Positions 9,375 through 18,835 are shown, numbered from the stretch's first letter. The stretch: 64,000 nucleotides of DNA from BS750m-G69 sp964441235 (GCA_964441235.1 CAYTUQ010000004.1:62001-126000); one strand, 5' to 3'. The notes: generated from the sequence alone by a model not told the origin. Numbers and translations are program-made.

Positions 9375-9482
9375 AAAAAAGCACAATGAATACTTTCAAT
9401 CTTTTTATCTCATGTATCAATCTTTTTATATTTCTCATGCAAATTCTTAATGTTTGAAAATTAAATTATATAGGCTTGAAAA

Positions 9483-9806
9483 ATGATTGAGGTTATTAGT
9501 AAAACCATTAAACAGATAATTGAAAAATTTCATCCGGAAAAAATCATTATATTTGGCTCCTGTGCCTATGGTAAACCAGGTCAAAATAGTGATCTGGATT
9601 TACTTATTGTTATGAACTATAAAAGCAGTAGTAAAAAACAAGCAGCAAAAATTCTACAAAGCATTGATTATCATTTTCCTATTGATTTAATAGTACGATC
9701 ATCTGATCAGATTCATAAAAGAATAAGACTTGGAGATTTCTTTTTTAAAGACATTATTGATAAAGGAAAGGTTCTTTATGACAGAAATATATATGGAATG
9801 GATTGA
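9483..9806 (+). CDS. MNT-type nucleotidyltransferase (antitoxin of a MNT-HEPN pair)
   Basis: 107 residues with the minimal nucleotidyltransferase core: 'IIIFGSCAYGKPGQNSDLDLLIV' holds the GS motif and the DxD metal-binding pair, and a later 'IDLIV' gives the third acidic strand. In MNT-HEPN modules this protein AMPylates and silences a HEPN RNase toxin encoded next to it. Here the HEPN start codon at 9778 overlaps the last 29 bases of this gene, the usual coupled arrangement, but the HEPN gene is truncated (see next entry). The MNT gene itself looks intact. Confidence 0.85.
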   Translation: MIEVISKTIKQIIEKFHPEKIIIFGSCAYGKPGQNSDLDLLIVMNYKSSSKKQAAKILQSIDYHFPIDLIVRSSDQIHKRIRLGDFFFKDIIDKGKVLYDRNIYGMD

Positions 9807-9864
9807 AAAAGCTGAAGGAGATTATTATTCTGCGTTAAGGGAATACCGTGCACGTAAAAATCCG
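9778..9864 (+). pseudogene. Truncated HEPN toxin gene
   Basis: The frame opening at ATG 9778 encodes 'EWIEKAEGDYYSALREYRARKNP', the conserved beginning of HEPN-domain toxins, in which the next residues would be 'NYD..CFHAQQ..EKYLKA'. After residue 29 the HEPN text stops and the frame runs into a short sequence, 'ccgcgcaaatccgcatcatc', and then into the signal peptide of the PEGA protein. The catalytic RxxxxH motif of HEPN RNases is missing, so no active toxin can be made. Confidence 0.75.
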
Positions 9865-11790
9865 CGCAAATCCGCATCATCCGTGTGCCATAAAAATAAG
9901 AAAGTCGTCATAAAACTATTATACAATATATTTTTTATAATAACAGTTTTTATCATTTTTATATCAAAGCAAGGCTATGCACAACTGAAAGAATTTGATA
10001 TTAAAAGAGAGAAACCGCCTGAATCAATCCCTATATTCACGAATAATCCTGATGAGGCAGCGATAATTATCTATTCTTCAATCACCAATCTGTATTTCGA
10101 ATCCAACATGGATGGGATAGTTGATGATAAGAGCAAGCCCGATGAGGGAAAATACACGCTGCTCATCAGACCTATCAAACAGATTCTTACAGTGAAAGCA
10201 AAAGATTATAGAGAAGGAAAATTTCGTATTCCTAATATGGAACCCAGAGAAGTGTTATATTACAGCATAGAATCACAACACGGAAAAGGAGACTTCATTT
10301 TGAAAAGCATCCCTTCCGGTGCAGATATACACATTAGTGGCTTACCGGATTTTGTAGCAAAGACTCCATTCACATTTGTAGATTACTTAGCACAACCGTA
10401 TAAGATTAAAATTATAAAAAAAGGATTTGAGCCCTTAGATACAGCTATTACTATTGAAAAGGGAAGGGTTTTAACTGAAACCTTCGAGTTAACACCAATA
10501 CAGACAAAGGAAGTCGTCCCGACGGTTATCTCAGGACAGTCAGACTTATCTATTGTGTCAGATCCCCCGGGGGGAATAGTCTATTTGGATGGCGATACTT
10601 TAGACAGGGTAACACCTTGTAATATTCGAGACCTTTCCTCAGGTAAACATAGAATAAAAATAGAAAAGGGTAATCTAATCGCTGAAGAACAGGTTATTTT
10701 AGAGGCGGGCAGATTAAATGAACTATCTTTAACATTGAAAGAAAAGACATACACGATTATTATATACTCAAATCCTGAAAATGCAATAGTTAAGGTATCC
10801 GATAAGACTTTAGGATATACTCCTTCAGAATACAGTTATAAAAAAAGTGATTTACCCGTAGAAATTTCTGTTATTAAAGAAGGATACTTTCCTTATACGA
10901 AGAGAATAGAAATCGGAGGAGATACATTTTCACGGTTGGACGCAAAGTTAGAGAGATATGGAACTATTCAAATAAACACTGTACCTCTTAATTCCAGGGT
11001 TTTCATTAATGGAGTATATAAATCTAATACTCCTTTTCGATCCGGATTAATGAAACTTGGTAGTTATGAACTGGAATTGCGGAAAGAGAATTATGAAACA
11101 GTTCCATTAAAGGTGGAATTGTCGGAAGATAAACCGTTTAAATTAATTTCAGAAAATTTATCACAATTGTATGGAGAAATTTCATTGTCAACCATCCCGG
11201 ATGGAGCATCGGTTTTTATAGATTATAATAAGATAGATTACGTTTCTGATCAAAATGTCAAAATCGCTTTTGGAAATCATCAATTAAAGGCTAAAAGAAA
11301 GGGCTATTTAACATATAATGAAGACATAATTATTAATTCGTCCGAACCTCTTACTAAAAACATACAATTAGAGCCGAAATCCAAAGGAAAAGCCAGGCTG
11401 ATGTCTGTACTGCTCCCCGGTACGGGACAGTTGTATTATGGAACTATTGGAAAGGGATTGATATTTACCGGTATTTCCCTTGGACTCGCATATAGCACTT
11501 TCTTTTATAATGATAGTTTTAGCAAGAGTTGGGACCAGTTTAATATTGATCTGGAAAACTACAGAAATGCTAAAACAATTTCGGAAATTGAACAAGCAAA
11601 AAAAACCAAGAACGATAGTTACGCAAAGGCAATTCAGGAGCGGAATATTACCCTTGGATCAGCTGGATTGCTTGGATTTGTCTGGCTGTACAATATCTGG
11701 GATTCAGGACGGAACTTTAAACATTTTCAGAAAGGTATCGAAGTCAGCCTGAACAGACCGAATACTTTACAATTGTCATATAAATTTTAA
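9778..11790 (+). CDS. PEGA-repeat membrane/exported protein with a HEPN remnant at its N terminus
   Basis: The authentic protein begins near 'KKVVIKLLYNIFFIITVFIIFI...GYAQ', a signal peptide encoded at about 9900-9985. A GTG at 9883 is a possible start; the ATG at 9778 gives a fusion with 29 HEPN residues. Five PEGA-type beta repeats follow at about 10300-10510, 10540-10740, 10745-10965, 10966-11165 and 11170-11375, each with the 'S.P.GA.V.I.G......TP......G.H.I.....GY' pattern. The last part (11390-11790) has 'LMSVLLPGTGQLYYG..GKG' and hydrophobic segments, like the membrane module (DUF5683-like) that often ends PEGA proteins. PEGA domains are thought to act in the cell envelope. The true start is uncertain. 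Confidence 0.75.
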   Translation: MTEIYMEWIEKAEGDYYSALREYRARKNPRKSASSVCHKNKKVVIKLLYNIFFIITVFIIFISKQGYAQLKEFDIKREKPPESIPIFTNNPDEAAIIIYSSITNLYFESNMDGIVDDKSKPDEGKYTLLIRPIKQILTVKAKDYREGKFRIPNMEPREVLYYSIESQHGKGDFILKSIPSGADIHISGLPDFVAKTPFTFVDYLAQPYKIKIIKKGFEPLDTAITIEKGRVLTETFELTPIQTKEVVPTVISGQSDLSIVSDPPGGIVYLDGDTLDRVTPCNIRDLSSGKHRIKIEKGNLIAEEQVILEAGRLNELSLTLKEKTYTIIIYSNPENAIVKVSDKTLGYTPSEYSYKKSDLPVEISVIKEGYFPYTKRIEIGGDTFSRLDAKLERYGTIQINTVPLNSRVFINGVYKSNTPFRSGLMKLGSYELELRKENYETVPLKVELSEDKPFKLISENLSQLYGEISLSTIPDGASVFIDYNKIDYVSDQNVKIAFGNHQLKAKRKGYLTYNEDIIINSSEPLTKNIQLEPKSKGKARLMSVLLPGTGQLYYGTIGKGLIFTGISLGLAYSTFFYNDSFSKSWDQFNIDLENYRNAKTISEIEQAKKTKNDSYAKAIQERNITLGSAGLLGFVWLYNIWDSGRNFKHFQKGIEVSLNRPNTLQLSYKF

Positions 11791-11808
11791 TGAAACAGAA
11801 GAAGTGCA

Positions 11809-12651
11809 ATGAATAGAAAAACAATAACATTACTGATTTTTATATTGCTGATACCGTTGTCATTATTGATAATGTCATGCGACGTTTTGACGACCCAGGT
11901 AGAAGATGTAAATCCCGATGATAATCCAATAGATCCCGATAATCCTGATTACGAAGCACCGCTGGCAACCATTGTGGAAAGCCCGGACGACGGCAGTACA
12001 ATCAATACGGACATTTTCACATTCAGATGGAGCGGTAATAATGATGACTGTCAGTTTTCCTATCGGCTGAATAATGATTCCTGGTCGCCTTGGAGTACTG
12101 ACACTTCAATCACATTGGATTATATGGATGAAATACACTATTCATTCCAGGTCAAAGCCAAATACTCAACCGACTCTGTTCAACATGTGCCAAGTACAGT
12201 GACATTTACAGTTGATGCAATCGAAGGTCCGGCATTATGGCTCTATCATAAAAAAGTTGAAACTTCTGTCAATGACATCTTTTCCATATATGTAATGGCG
12301 GAAGAGGTAACCGAACTGGCAATGATGTCGGTTATTTTGAATTTTGATCCTGCATTTCTACAGGTACAGAACTATGAGATATGTGAAGATGATTCTATAT
12401 TAAATGGTCATCAGATAATAAGAACTGATAAATTTGATTTTGTGAATGGTATTCTGACGATTTATCTTGCATTAATCTCAAGTGAACAGGAAAGTCTGAG
12501 CGGCTGTGGTCCGATTGTTCGGGTGAATTTCAAGGCGATGCAGCAAGGGACAAGTAATATCTTTTTCGACAATGGCTGCTATTTCCGTAAAGCAAATAAT
12601 GACCCAATAGAAATTATTTCGAAGGTCTCATCTTTGATAGAAATAAGGTAA
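11809..12651 (+). CDS. Lipoprotein with a cohesin-like domain
   Basis: 280 residues. The signal peptide ends in a lipobox ('LSLLIMSC', lipidated Cys about residue 24), followed by an Asp/Asn/Pro-rich tether. An Ig-like 'Y_Y_Y'-type domain spans about 45-140 ('FTFRWSGNNDDCQFSYRLN'). Residues about 145-280 resemble cohesin: 'VNDIFSIYVMAEEVTELAMMSVILNFDPAFLQV...', with a C-terminal 'GPIVRVNFKA...G.S.I.F'. Cohesins bind dockerin modules, and a dockerin-like module lies in the giant protein encoded at 18836-23335. It is the last gene of the exported-protein row. Confidence 0.7.
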   Translation: MNRKTITLLIFILLIPLSLLIMSCDVLTTQVEDVNPDDNPIDPDNPDYEAPLATIVESPDDGSTINTDIFTFRWSGNNDDCQFSYRLNNDSWSPWSTDTSITLDYMDEIHYSFQVKAKYSTDSVQHVPSTVTFTVDAIEGPALWLYHKKVETSVNDIFSIYVMAEEVTELAMMSVILNFDPAFLQVQNYEICEDDSILNGHQIIRTDKFDFVNGILTIYLALISSEQESLSGCGPIVRVNFKAMQQGTSNIFFDNGCYFRKANNDPIEIISKVSSLIEIR

Positions 12652-12660
12652 AAGGAAACA

Positions 12661-12793
12661 AAGACCTTGTAGGTTTGGAAAACCTGCAAGGTTTAGATAT
12701 CAACAAAGGTCTAATAAATAGAGACGATAGTAATGACAATTCCGAATATTTAAACCTTTTAAACCTTGTAGGTTTGGAAAACCTGCAAGGTTT
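12661..12793 (+). repeat. REP-like palindrome pair upstream of the RAYT genes
   Basis: Two near-identical palindromes, 12664-12692 and 12761-12793, have the form ACCTTGTAGGTTT-ggaa-AACCTGCAAGGT and are separated by a 68-bp conserved spacer. The same palindrome-spacer-palindrome cassette recurs twice inside the RAYT reading frames downstream (13061-13163 and 13431-13533). These are REP/BIME-type units, the presumed substrate of the neighbouring REP-associated transposase. Confidence 0.8.
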
Positions 12794-12794
12794 A

Positions 12795-13534
12795 GCGGAA
12801 AGAACCTGAAGTGTAATGAAAGAAACCGACAAAAATGACCGGTGATCTTCACATAGAAACCAAAATTCCCTTTATTGAAGGATATTTCTATCATGTCTTC
12901 AACCGAAGCAATAACAAAGAAAAAATCTTTTATAATGATGATAACTACAAATTTTTTCTGCAGAAATTTGATAAATACTTATCGGAATACCTGGAAGTCT
13001 ATGTCTTCTGTCTGTTGCCAACGCACTTTCACTTTTTAGTTAAGATAAAAGGAAGCAAAGACCTTGTAGGTTTTAAAAACCTGCAAGGTCTAATAAATAG
13101 AGACGATAGTAATGACAATTCCGAGTGTTTAAACCTTGCAGGTCGGGGAGACCTGCAAGGTTTAGCGGAAAGAACCTGAAGTGTAATGAAAGAAACCGAC
13201 AAAAATGACCGGTGATCTTCACATAGAAACCAAAATTCCCTTTATTGAAGGATATTTCTATCATGTCTTCAACCGAAGCAATAACAAAGAAAAAATCTTT
13301 TATAATGATGATAACTACAAATTTTTTCTGCAGAAATTTGATAAATACTTATCGGAATACCTGGAAGTCTATGTCTTCTGTCTGTTGCCAACGCACTTTC
13401 ACTTTTTAGTTAAGATAAAAGGAAGCAAAGACCTTGTAGGTTTTAAAAACCTGCAAGGTCTAATAAATAGAGACGATAGTAATGACAATTCCGAGTGTTT
13501 AAACCTTGCAGGTCGGGGAGACCTACAAGGTTTA
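12795..13534 (+). repeat. 370-bp tandem duplication
   Basis: The segment 12795-13164 is repeated almost perfectly as 13165-13534. The first 111 codons of the RAYT frame are identical in both, and I noticed one silent change in the final palindrome (acctgcaagg versus acctacaagg). The breakpoints fall in the REP palindrome ending '...caaggtttag', which suggests duplication by recombination between REP copies. Confidence 0.85.
12835..13179 (+). pseudogene. Truncated first copy of the REP-associated transposase gene
   Basis: Encodes the first 111 residues of the transposase encoded at 13205, including the HUH-type 'LLPTHFHFLV', then leaves the family sequence at the REP palindrome and stops three codons later. 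The helix with the catalytic Tyr is missing. It is the left half of the tandem duplication. Confidence 0.8.
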
Positions 13535-13903
13535 GAGATCAACAAAACAATTATTCAATCTTTCTCTAATTTTTTTAACTGTTATGCTAAGTCAATTAAT
13601 AAGCAAGAAAATCGTCACGGCAGCCTGTTTGAAAAACATTTTAAAAGAAAAATCATAGATAAAGAAGATTATCTTTCCAGAATTATTTTCTACATACATT
13701 TAAATCCGGTTTATCATCATCTCTTCCAATCTTTTGAAAATTATCCGTGGAGTTCCTATACTAAAATTCTTAACAACAGACAATCAAAATTGAAGAAAAA
13801 GGAAGTTTTGGAGTTTTTTGGAGGGAAGAAAAACTATATTTATTTTCACAATAAGATGAAAAGAAATTTTAAAGAAATCGATAAGTATATAATTGAGGAT
13901 TGA
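13205..13903 (+). CDS. REP-associated tyrosine transposase (RAYT, Y1/HUH family)
   Basis: 232 residues of the IS200/IS605-related Y1 transposase family. It starts with 'FIEGYFYHVFNRSNNKEKIFYND' and has the histidine pair in 'LLPTHFHFLVKIK' near 61-73. The tyrosine helix is 'FSNFFNCYAKSINKQENRHGSLFEKHFKRK' near 122-151 and the C-terminal box is 'RIIFYIHLNPVYHHL...PWSSY'. These enzymes nick single-stranded REP hairpins. The odd feature is that about 38 codons between the His pair and the Tyr helix ('KDLVGFKNLQGL...LNLAGRGDLQGL') are themselves translated REP palindromes, inserted in frame. Whether the enzyme is still active is unclear. Confidence 0.85.
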   Translation: MTGDLHIETKIPFIEGYFYHVFNRSNNKEKIFYNDDNYKFFLQKFDKYLSEYLEVYVFCLLPTHFHFLVKIKGSKDLVGFKNLQGLINRDDSNDNSECLNLAGRGDLQGLEINKTIIQSFSNFFNCYAKSINKQENRHGSLFEKHFKRKIIDKEDYLSRIIFYIHLNPVYHHLFQSFENYPWSSYTKILNNRQSKLKKKEVLEFFGGKKNYIYFHNKMKRNFKEIDKYIIED

Positions 13904-13988
13904 GATGACTCAAATCTTCCAAAAACACAAACCTTTTACACAAACCTTTCAGACTTCCTGTGAGAATGTCGCTTGTGACAATTTTGTG

Positions 13989-14023
13989 ACAATTAATTAA
14001 TTGGGATAAAAGTAATGCGTTTA
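13989..14023 (+). repeat. Leader repeat, copy 1 (copy 2 at 15032-15066)
   Basis: About 35 bases around 'acaattaattaa.tgggat', ending in ATG plus the first codons of a signal peptide, are shared with the region just upstream of the giant gene at 15058. Here the ATG (14015) opens only a 20-codon frame (MRLKLLDSIILL...) that stops one base before the KilA-N start. This looks like a duplicated promoter and start region of the giant gene. Confidence 0.65.
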
Positions 14024-14078
14024 AAATTGCTTGATAGTATTATTCTTCTGAACCAAGTTAGAAGCGGGAGATTTTAGA

Positions 14079-14909
14079 TTGAGTAAGAAAATCAAACAGA
14101 TAAAAGTTGAAAATATTATTATTCACATTACACAACACAATAAACAAGATTTTATTTGCCTGACAGATATGTTGAAATATAAGGATAGCGGCGGGTTAAT
14201 CTTTAAGTGGTTGAGTAATAAGAATACGATAGAATTTCTTGGCATTTGGGAGAAAATATACAACCCTAATTTTAATTACACCGAATTCGGTGTAATTATG
14301 TCTGAGGCAGGTGTGAATCGGTTTACAATGTCAGTTAAACAATGGACGGAGCGCACGAATGCATATGGAATCTTTGCAAAAACGGGGAGATATGGTGGAA
14401 CTTATGCCCATAAAGATATAGCGTTTGAATTGGGTACTTGGATAAGTCCTGAATTTAAATTGCTCGTAATACGAGAATTCCAGCGGCTGAAAGAAGTCGA
14501 GAGCCAACAGAAATTCCAACAGTGGGATATTTCAAGGATGCTGGCAAAAGTGAATTATCGTATTCATACTGATGCTATTAAGGCAAATTTAATACCACCG
14601 GATTTGAGTAAATTACAGAAAACATTGCTGTATGCAGACGAAGCTGATATGCTTAATCTGGCATTACTTGGACAAACCGCGCAAATGTGGCAGAAACAGA
14701 ATCCCAATAAAAAGGGAAATATGCGTGATTGTGCCACAATTGAACAATTAATTGTTCTTGCCAACCTTGAAAGTATAAATGCCGAACTGATTAAGATGAA
14801 ATTACCCCAGGATGAACGATTGATAAAACTCAACCAGATTGCCAGATATCAAATGAAAACATTAACACAAGTTCCCAATCTGCAAAAATTGAAGATTAAA
14901 AATGATTAA
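14079..14909 (+). CDS. KilA-N domain protein
   Basis: 276 residues. The N-terminal half (about 1-135) shows the KilA-N DNA-binding fold found in phage and mobile-element proteins: 'FICLTDMLKYKDS..LIFKWLSNKNTIEFLGIWE', then 'WTERTNAYGIFAKTGRYGGTYAHKDIAFELGTWISPEFKLLVIREFQRLK'. The C-terminal half is helical and is the part usually attached to KilA-N in chromosomal copies ('LLYADEADMLNLALLG...'). The start is TTG at 14079, one base after the stop of a mini-frame, so translation may be coupled. It sits between two copies of a leader sequence, next to a RAYT locus, which fits an acquired gene. Confidence 0.8.
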   Translation: MSKKIKQIKVENIIIHITQHNKQDFICLTDMLKYKDSGGLIFKWLSNKNTIEFLGIWEKIYNPNFNYTEFGVIMSEAGVNRFTMSVKQWTERTNAYGIFAKTGRYGGTYAHKDIAFELGTWISPEFKLLVIREFQRLKEVESQQKFQQWDISRMLAKVNYRIHTDAIKANLIPPDLSKLQKTLLYADEADMLNLALLGQTAQMWQKQNPNKKGNMRDCATIEQLIVLANLESINAELIKMKLPQDERLIKLNQIARYQMKTLTQVPNLQKLKIKND

Positions 14910-15057
14910 GAGGAAAGTAGATAAATATATAGTAGCTGCGCCAGGGCAACAGAAAGCGTTCCGGGAAGCCATTATACGAATCCTGACTTTGCGAAGGTTA
15001 TCAATTTTTGCAAAGTTTAGAAATACTTGTAACAATTAATTAACTGGGATAAATGTA

Positions 15058-18000
15058 ATGAGACTAAAAAACATTTCATTTTTATTATTACTAATAATCG
15101 TTTCATCATTACTGAATGCAACGATGCTTAACGTTCCTGCTCAATACAGTACAATCCAATCCGCAATAAATGCCTCTACTAATGGTGACACTGTCCTTGT
15201 CCATCCCGGTACCTATGTCGAAAACATCAACTTCAATGGGAAGAATATTGTAGTTGGTTCACTCATCCTGACCACTCAAGATACATCCTATATATCATCA
15301 ACGATTATTGATGGGAATCAAAATGGTAGTGTGGTGACATTTGAGAATGGAGAAGATTCTACTGCAGAATTAAGTGGTCTTACTATTACTAATGGGTCAT
15401 CTAATTTGGGAGGTGGTATACTTTGTGAATTCAATTCAAATCCATTTCTTAATTATTTAATTATTAAAAATAATTCTGTGAGCGATTCCGGAGGTGGTAT
15501 ATATGCATCTTACAGCTCCAATCCTGTAATTATGAATTGTAAAATTATGGATAATACATGCGTGCACCATGGTGGTGGAATTCTTATTAGGAGTGAATCT
15601 AATCCAAAATTGATAAATTTAATTATTACCGGTAACAATTCAGGTCATCAAGGTGGTGGAGTATCTTGTATTTACAATTCTCATCCTTATTTGAGTAATG
15701 TAATAATTCATAATAATATAGCAAAAAATTATGGAGGCGGTATTTTTTGTTCTGATAAATCCAGAATAATTCTTAATTATGTAACTATTACAGGGAATAC
15801 TGCTACTCGTGAAGGATGTGGTATCTACCAAGCCGATATTACGAGCACGGTATGTAATTCTATTATTTGGAATAATACACCACAGGAAATTTATGCAGAA
15901 GTTGGTAATATAAATGCCTCTTATTCTAATATACAAGGGGGCTGGATAGGAGAATGTAATATTAATTTGAATCCAATATTCACAGACACAACGAATCATT
16001 ACTATACACTTTCTGATTATTCCCCCTGCATCGGTGCTGGCATTGACTCCATTCAAATTGACGACACCTGGTACTTTGCACTAACAACAGATATCGATGG
16101 CAATCCACGCCCTAATCCGGCAGGTTCCAAACCGGATATGGGAGCGTATGAGAATAGTAGAGGTTTTCCATTAGATGCTCCTCCATCACCACCCCAAAAC
16201 CTCACCGCTACCCCAGGCAACCAGCAAGTAACCCTCCGGTGGAGCAAAAATACCGAGTCTGACCTCCATAAATACAACATCTATCGCGATACATCATCTC
16301 CTGCGACTACGCTGATTGATAACGTTGTTGGATCGCCTCCTGATACATTTTATGTGGATACTGGATTGACAAATGGACAAGTATATTATTATCGGATTAC
16401 GGCGGTGGACAGTGCTGGGAATGAGAGTGATTTTTCTGAGGAAGTAAGTGCAATACCAAATCCTGTTACGATTTATGTTTCGACTTCAGGAAATGATTCA
16501 AATTCCGGCACTGCTTCAAATCCTCTCCGGAATATCCAAACCGCATTAAGTCGGGCTAATAGTGGATATACCATTAAAGTTGCTGAAGGGACCTACGAAG
16601 AGGGATTGATTCCTCAGAACCCTGTGGTGCTCTTAGGTGGCTATACAGATAATTTTAGTGAGAGTGAACGCCATCGTTTCAACCACAAAACTATCGTTCA
16701 GGCGGTGAGTGCTACTATTCTCACGGATAATAAGGGCTGTACCGTCGATGGATTCGTCTTTGATGGTAACAGTGTGTGTGATCTTGGTATCAAACTCACC
16801 GATGGATCGGTCTTTACCCATAATTTGGTCTGGCGAGTGAATGCTTTCGCTGCCCATTCAATGGAGACGAATGGCGGTGCTGTGGTTGTGAACAATACGA
16901 TAGTTGAAAGCGGCTACGGACTTGATATTTACAGCGGATCAGGAACACCCGTTTTTAAAAACAATATTATTGCTCATACAAACTTCGGAGTCAACACCAT
17001 CGGCTATAGTTACGCAGTCCGGTCGTATAACAATGTCTATGGAAATACATACAACTACATTGGTTTTGATGATACACCCGGAATCGGCGATATCAGTCTG
17101 AATCCTCAGTTCGTAGACCTGGATAACGGGGATTTTCGTCTTCAGGAGAGTTCGCCATGTATTGATCGGGGTGATCCCGACGCTCAGTATAACGATCCGG
17201 ACGGTAGTCGCAACGATATCGGGGCCTATAATTACGAAGATGAATTCCCTTCCGCTCCGACTGACCTCACCGCCACTCCCGGTCCGGCAGCAGCCGGACA
17301 AGTCACCCTCTGCTGGAATCCGAATACCGAGTCTGACTTCCATAAATACAACATCTATCGCGATACATCTTCTCCAGCATCTACTCTGATTGATAGCGTT
17401 GGTGGCTCAACGCCGGATACGTTTTATGTGGATACAGGCTTAACCAATGGGCAGATCTATTATTACTGTATTACAGCGGTAGATAATGCAGGAAATGAAA
17501 GTGGGTTTAGTGAAGAGGTTAGTGCCACACCCTTCACGCAATCGCAACAAATCACTTCTGTAAATCCCCTTCAAAATGCCCTAAATGTTTCAAAAGATAC
17601 CGATATCTCCGTGACTTTTGGCATCGACATTAATAGTTCAACGATTAATGAAAATACCTTCATCGTCCACGCCTCTCAAACCGGATTTCATAACGGCAAC
17701 TACAGCTACGACAGCGGCACAAAAACCGCCACATTTGACCCGGACAACAATTTTACCGTTGGAGAAATAGTTACAGCAATCTTAACCAAAGGTATACAAA
17801 GCCTCATTGGTGATCCTTTACCCGATCCATACGAATGGTCATTTACGGTTGAGGTCGATGGGGGCAGCGGAAAATTTGCCGCCAAAACAGAATACACAGC
17901 AAGAGATGGTCCTTATTCTGTATTTTCATCAGATTTAGATGGCGATGGTGATATGGATCTGGCAGTGGCTAATTTATATTTCGCCAATGTTTCTGTTTTG

Positions 18001-18734
18001 CTAAACAATGGAGATGGCACTTATACGACAAAAACAGACTACACAGTAGGAGATTCTCCTCGTTCTGTATTTTCATCAGATTTAGATGGCGATGGTGATA
18101 TGGATATGGCAGTGGCGAATTGGTATTCCAACAATGTTTCTGTTTTGCTAAACAATGGAGATGGCACATTTATTGCGAAAACAGACTACACAGCAGGAGA
18201 TGGTCCTCGGTCTGTATTTTCATCAGATTTAGATGGCGATGGTGATATGGATCTGGCTGTGGCTAATGAAGGTTCCGACAACGTTTCTGTTTTGCTTAAC
18301 AATGGAGATGGTACATTTAGTGCAAAAACAGACTATACAGTAGGAGATAATCCTTTATCTGTATTTTCATCAGATTTAGATGATGATGGTGATATGGATC
18401 TGGCAGTGGCAATTTCTTATTCCAACAATGTTTCTGTTTTGCTAAATAATGGCAATGGCACATTTAGTGCAAAAACAGACTACACAGCAGGAAATGGTCC
18501 TGTGTCAGTATTTTCATCAGATTTAGATGGCGATGGTGATATGGATTTGGCAGTGGCGAATTCAGGTTCCGACAACGTTTCTGTTTTACTGAACAATGGA
18601 GATGGCACTTATACGACAAAAACAGACTACACAGCAGGACACAGTCCTAGTTCTGTATTTTCATCAGATTTAGATGGCGATGGTGATATGGATCTGGCTG
18701 TGGCTAATGAAGGTTCCGACAACGTTTCTGTTTT
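15058..18734 (+). CDS. Giant multidomain surface protein, N-terminal part (runs into assembly gap)
   Basis: Signal peptide at residues 1-21. A right-handed parallel beta-helix follows (about 22-345; 'YSTIQSAINASTNGDTVLV', many 'GGGI' turns), then an Fn3 domain (about 375-470), a second beta-helix opening with a DUF1565-like motif ('IYVSTSGNDSNSGTASNPL', about 470-725), and a second Fn3 (about 730-825). A SbsA-type Ig domain ('VNPLQNALNVSKDTDISVTF', about 830-940) precedes a chain of FG-GAP/VCBS repeats of exactly 49 residues with 'SDLDGDGDMDLAVAN' (possible calcium sites). The frame enters the N gap at 18735. It is almost certainly the front of the protein that continues at 18836 in another frame. 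Likely exported and surface-exposed. Confidence 0.85.
17935..18734 (+). repeat. 147-bp tandem FG-GAP coding repeats
   Basis: The core 'ttagatggcgatggtgat' recurs at 17935, 18082, 18229, 18376, 18523 and 18670, always 147 bases apart, with high identity between units. At least one more partial unit follows the gap at 18835. Such long, near-identical units explain why assembly stopped here. Confidence 0.9.
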
Positions 18735-18834
18735 NNNNNNNNNNNNNNNNNNNNNNNNNNNNNNNNNNNNNNNNNNNNNNNNNNNNNNNNNNNNNNNNNN
18801 NNNNNNNNNNNNNNNNNNNNNNNNNNNNNNNNNN
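18735..18834. other. Assembly gap (100 N)
   Basis: Exactly 100 Ns, a conventional placeholder of unknown true length. The repeat array continues on both sides ('ggttccgacaacgtttctgt' is present just before and just after), but the reading frame changes from 15058-phase to 18836-phase. The real missing length is therefore not 100 modulo 3. Confidence 0.98.
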
Positions 18835-18835
18835 A

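Noticed and set aside
12661..13534. CRISPR array in the repeated region
   Set aside because: Repeats are palindromic REP units with conserved spacers and lie inside a RAYT gene; there are no unique spacers and no cas genes.
18674..18734. An ATG at 18674 as start of the C-terminal giant protein
   Set aside because: It lies in the wrong frame of the FG-GAP repeat and its product before the gap (MAMVIWIWLW...) is a frame-shadow of the repeat; the real protein comes from the 15058 frame.
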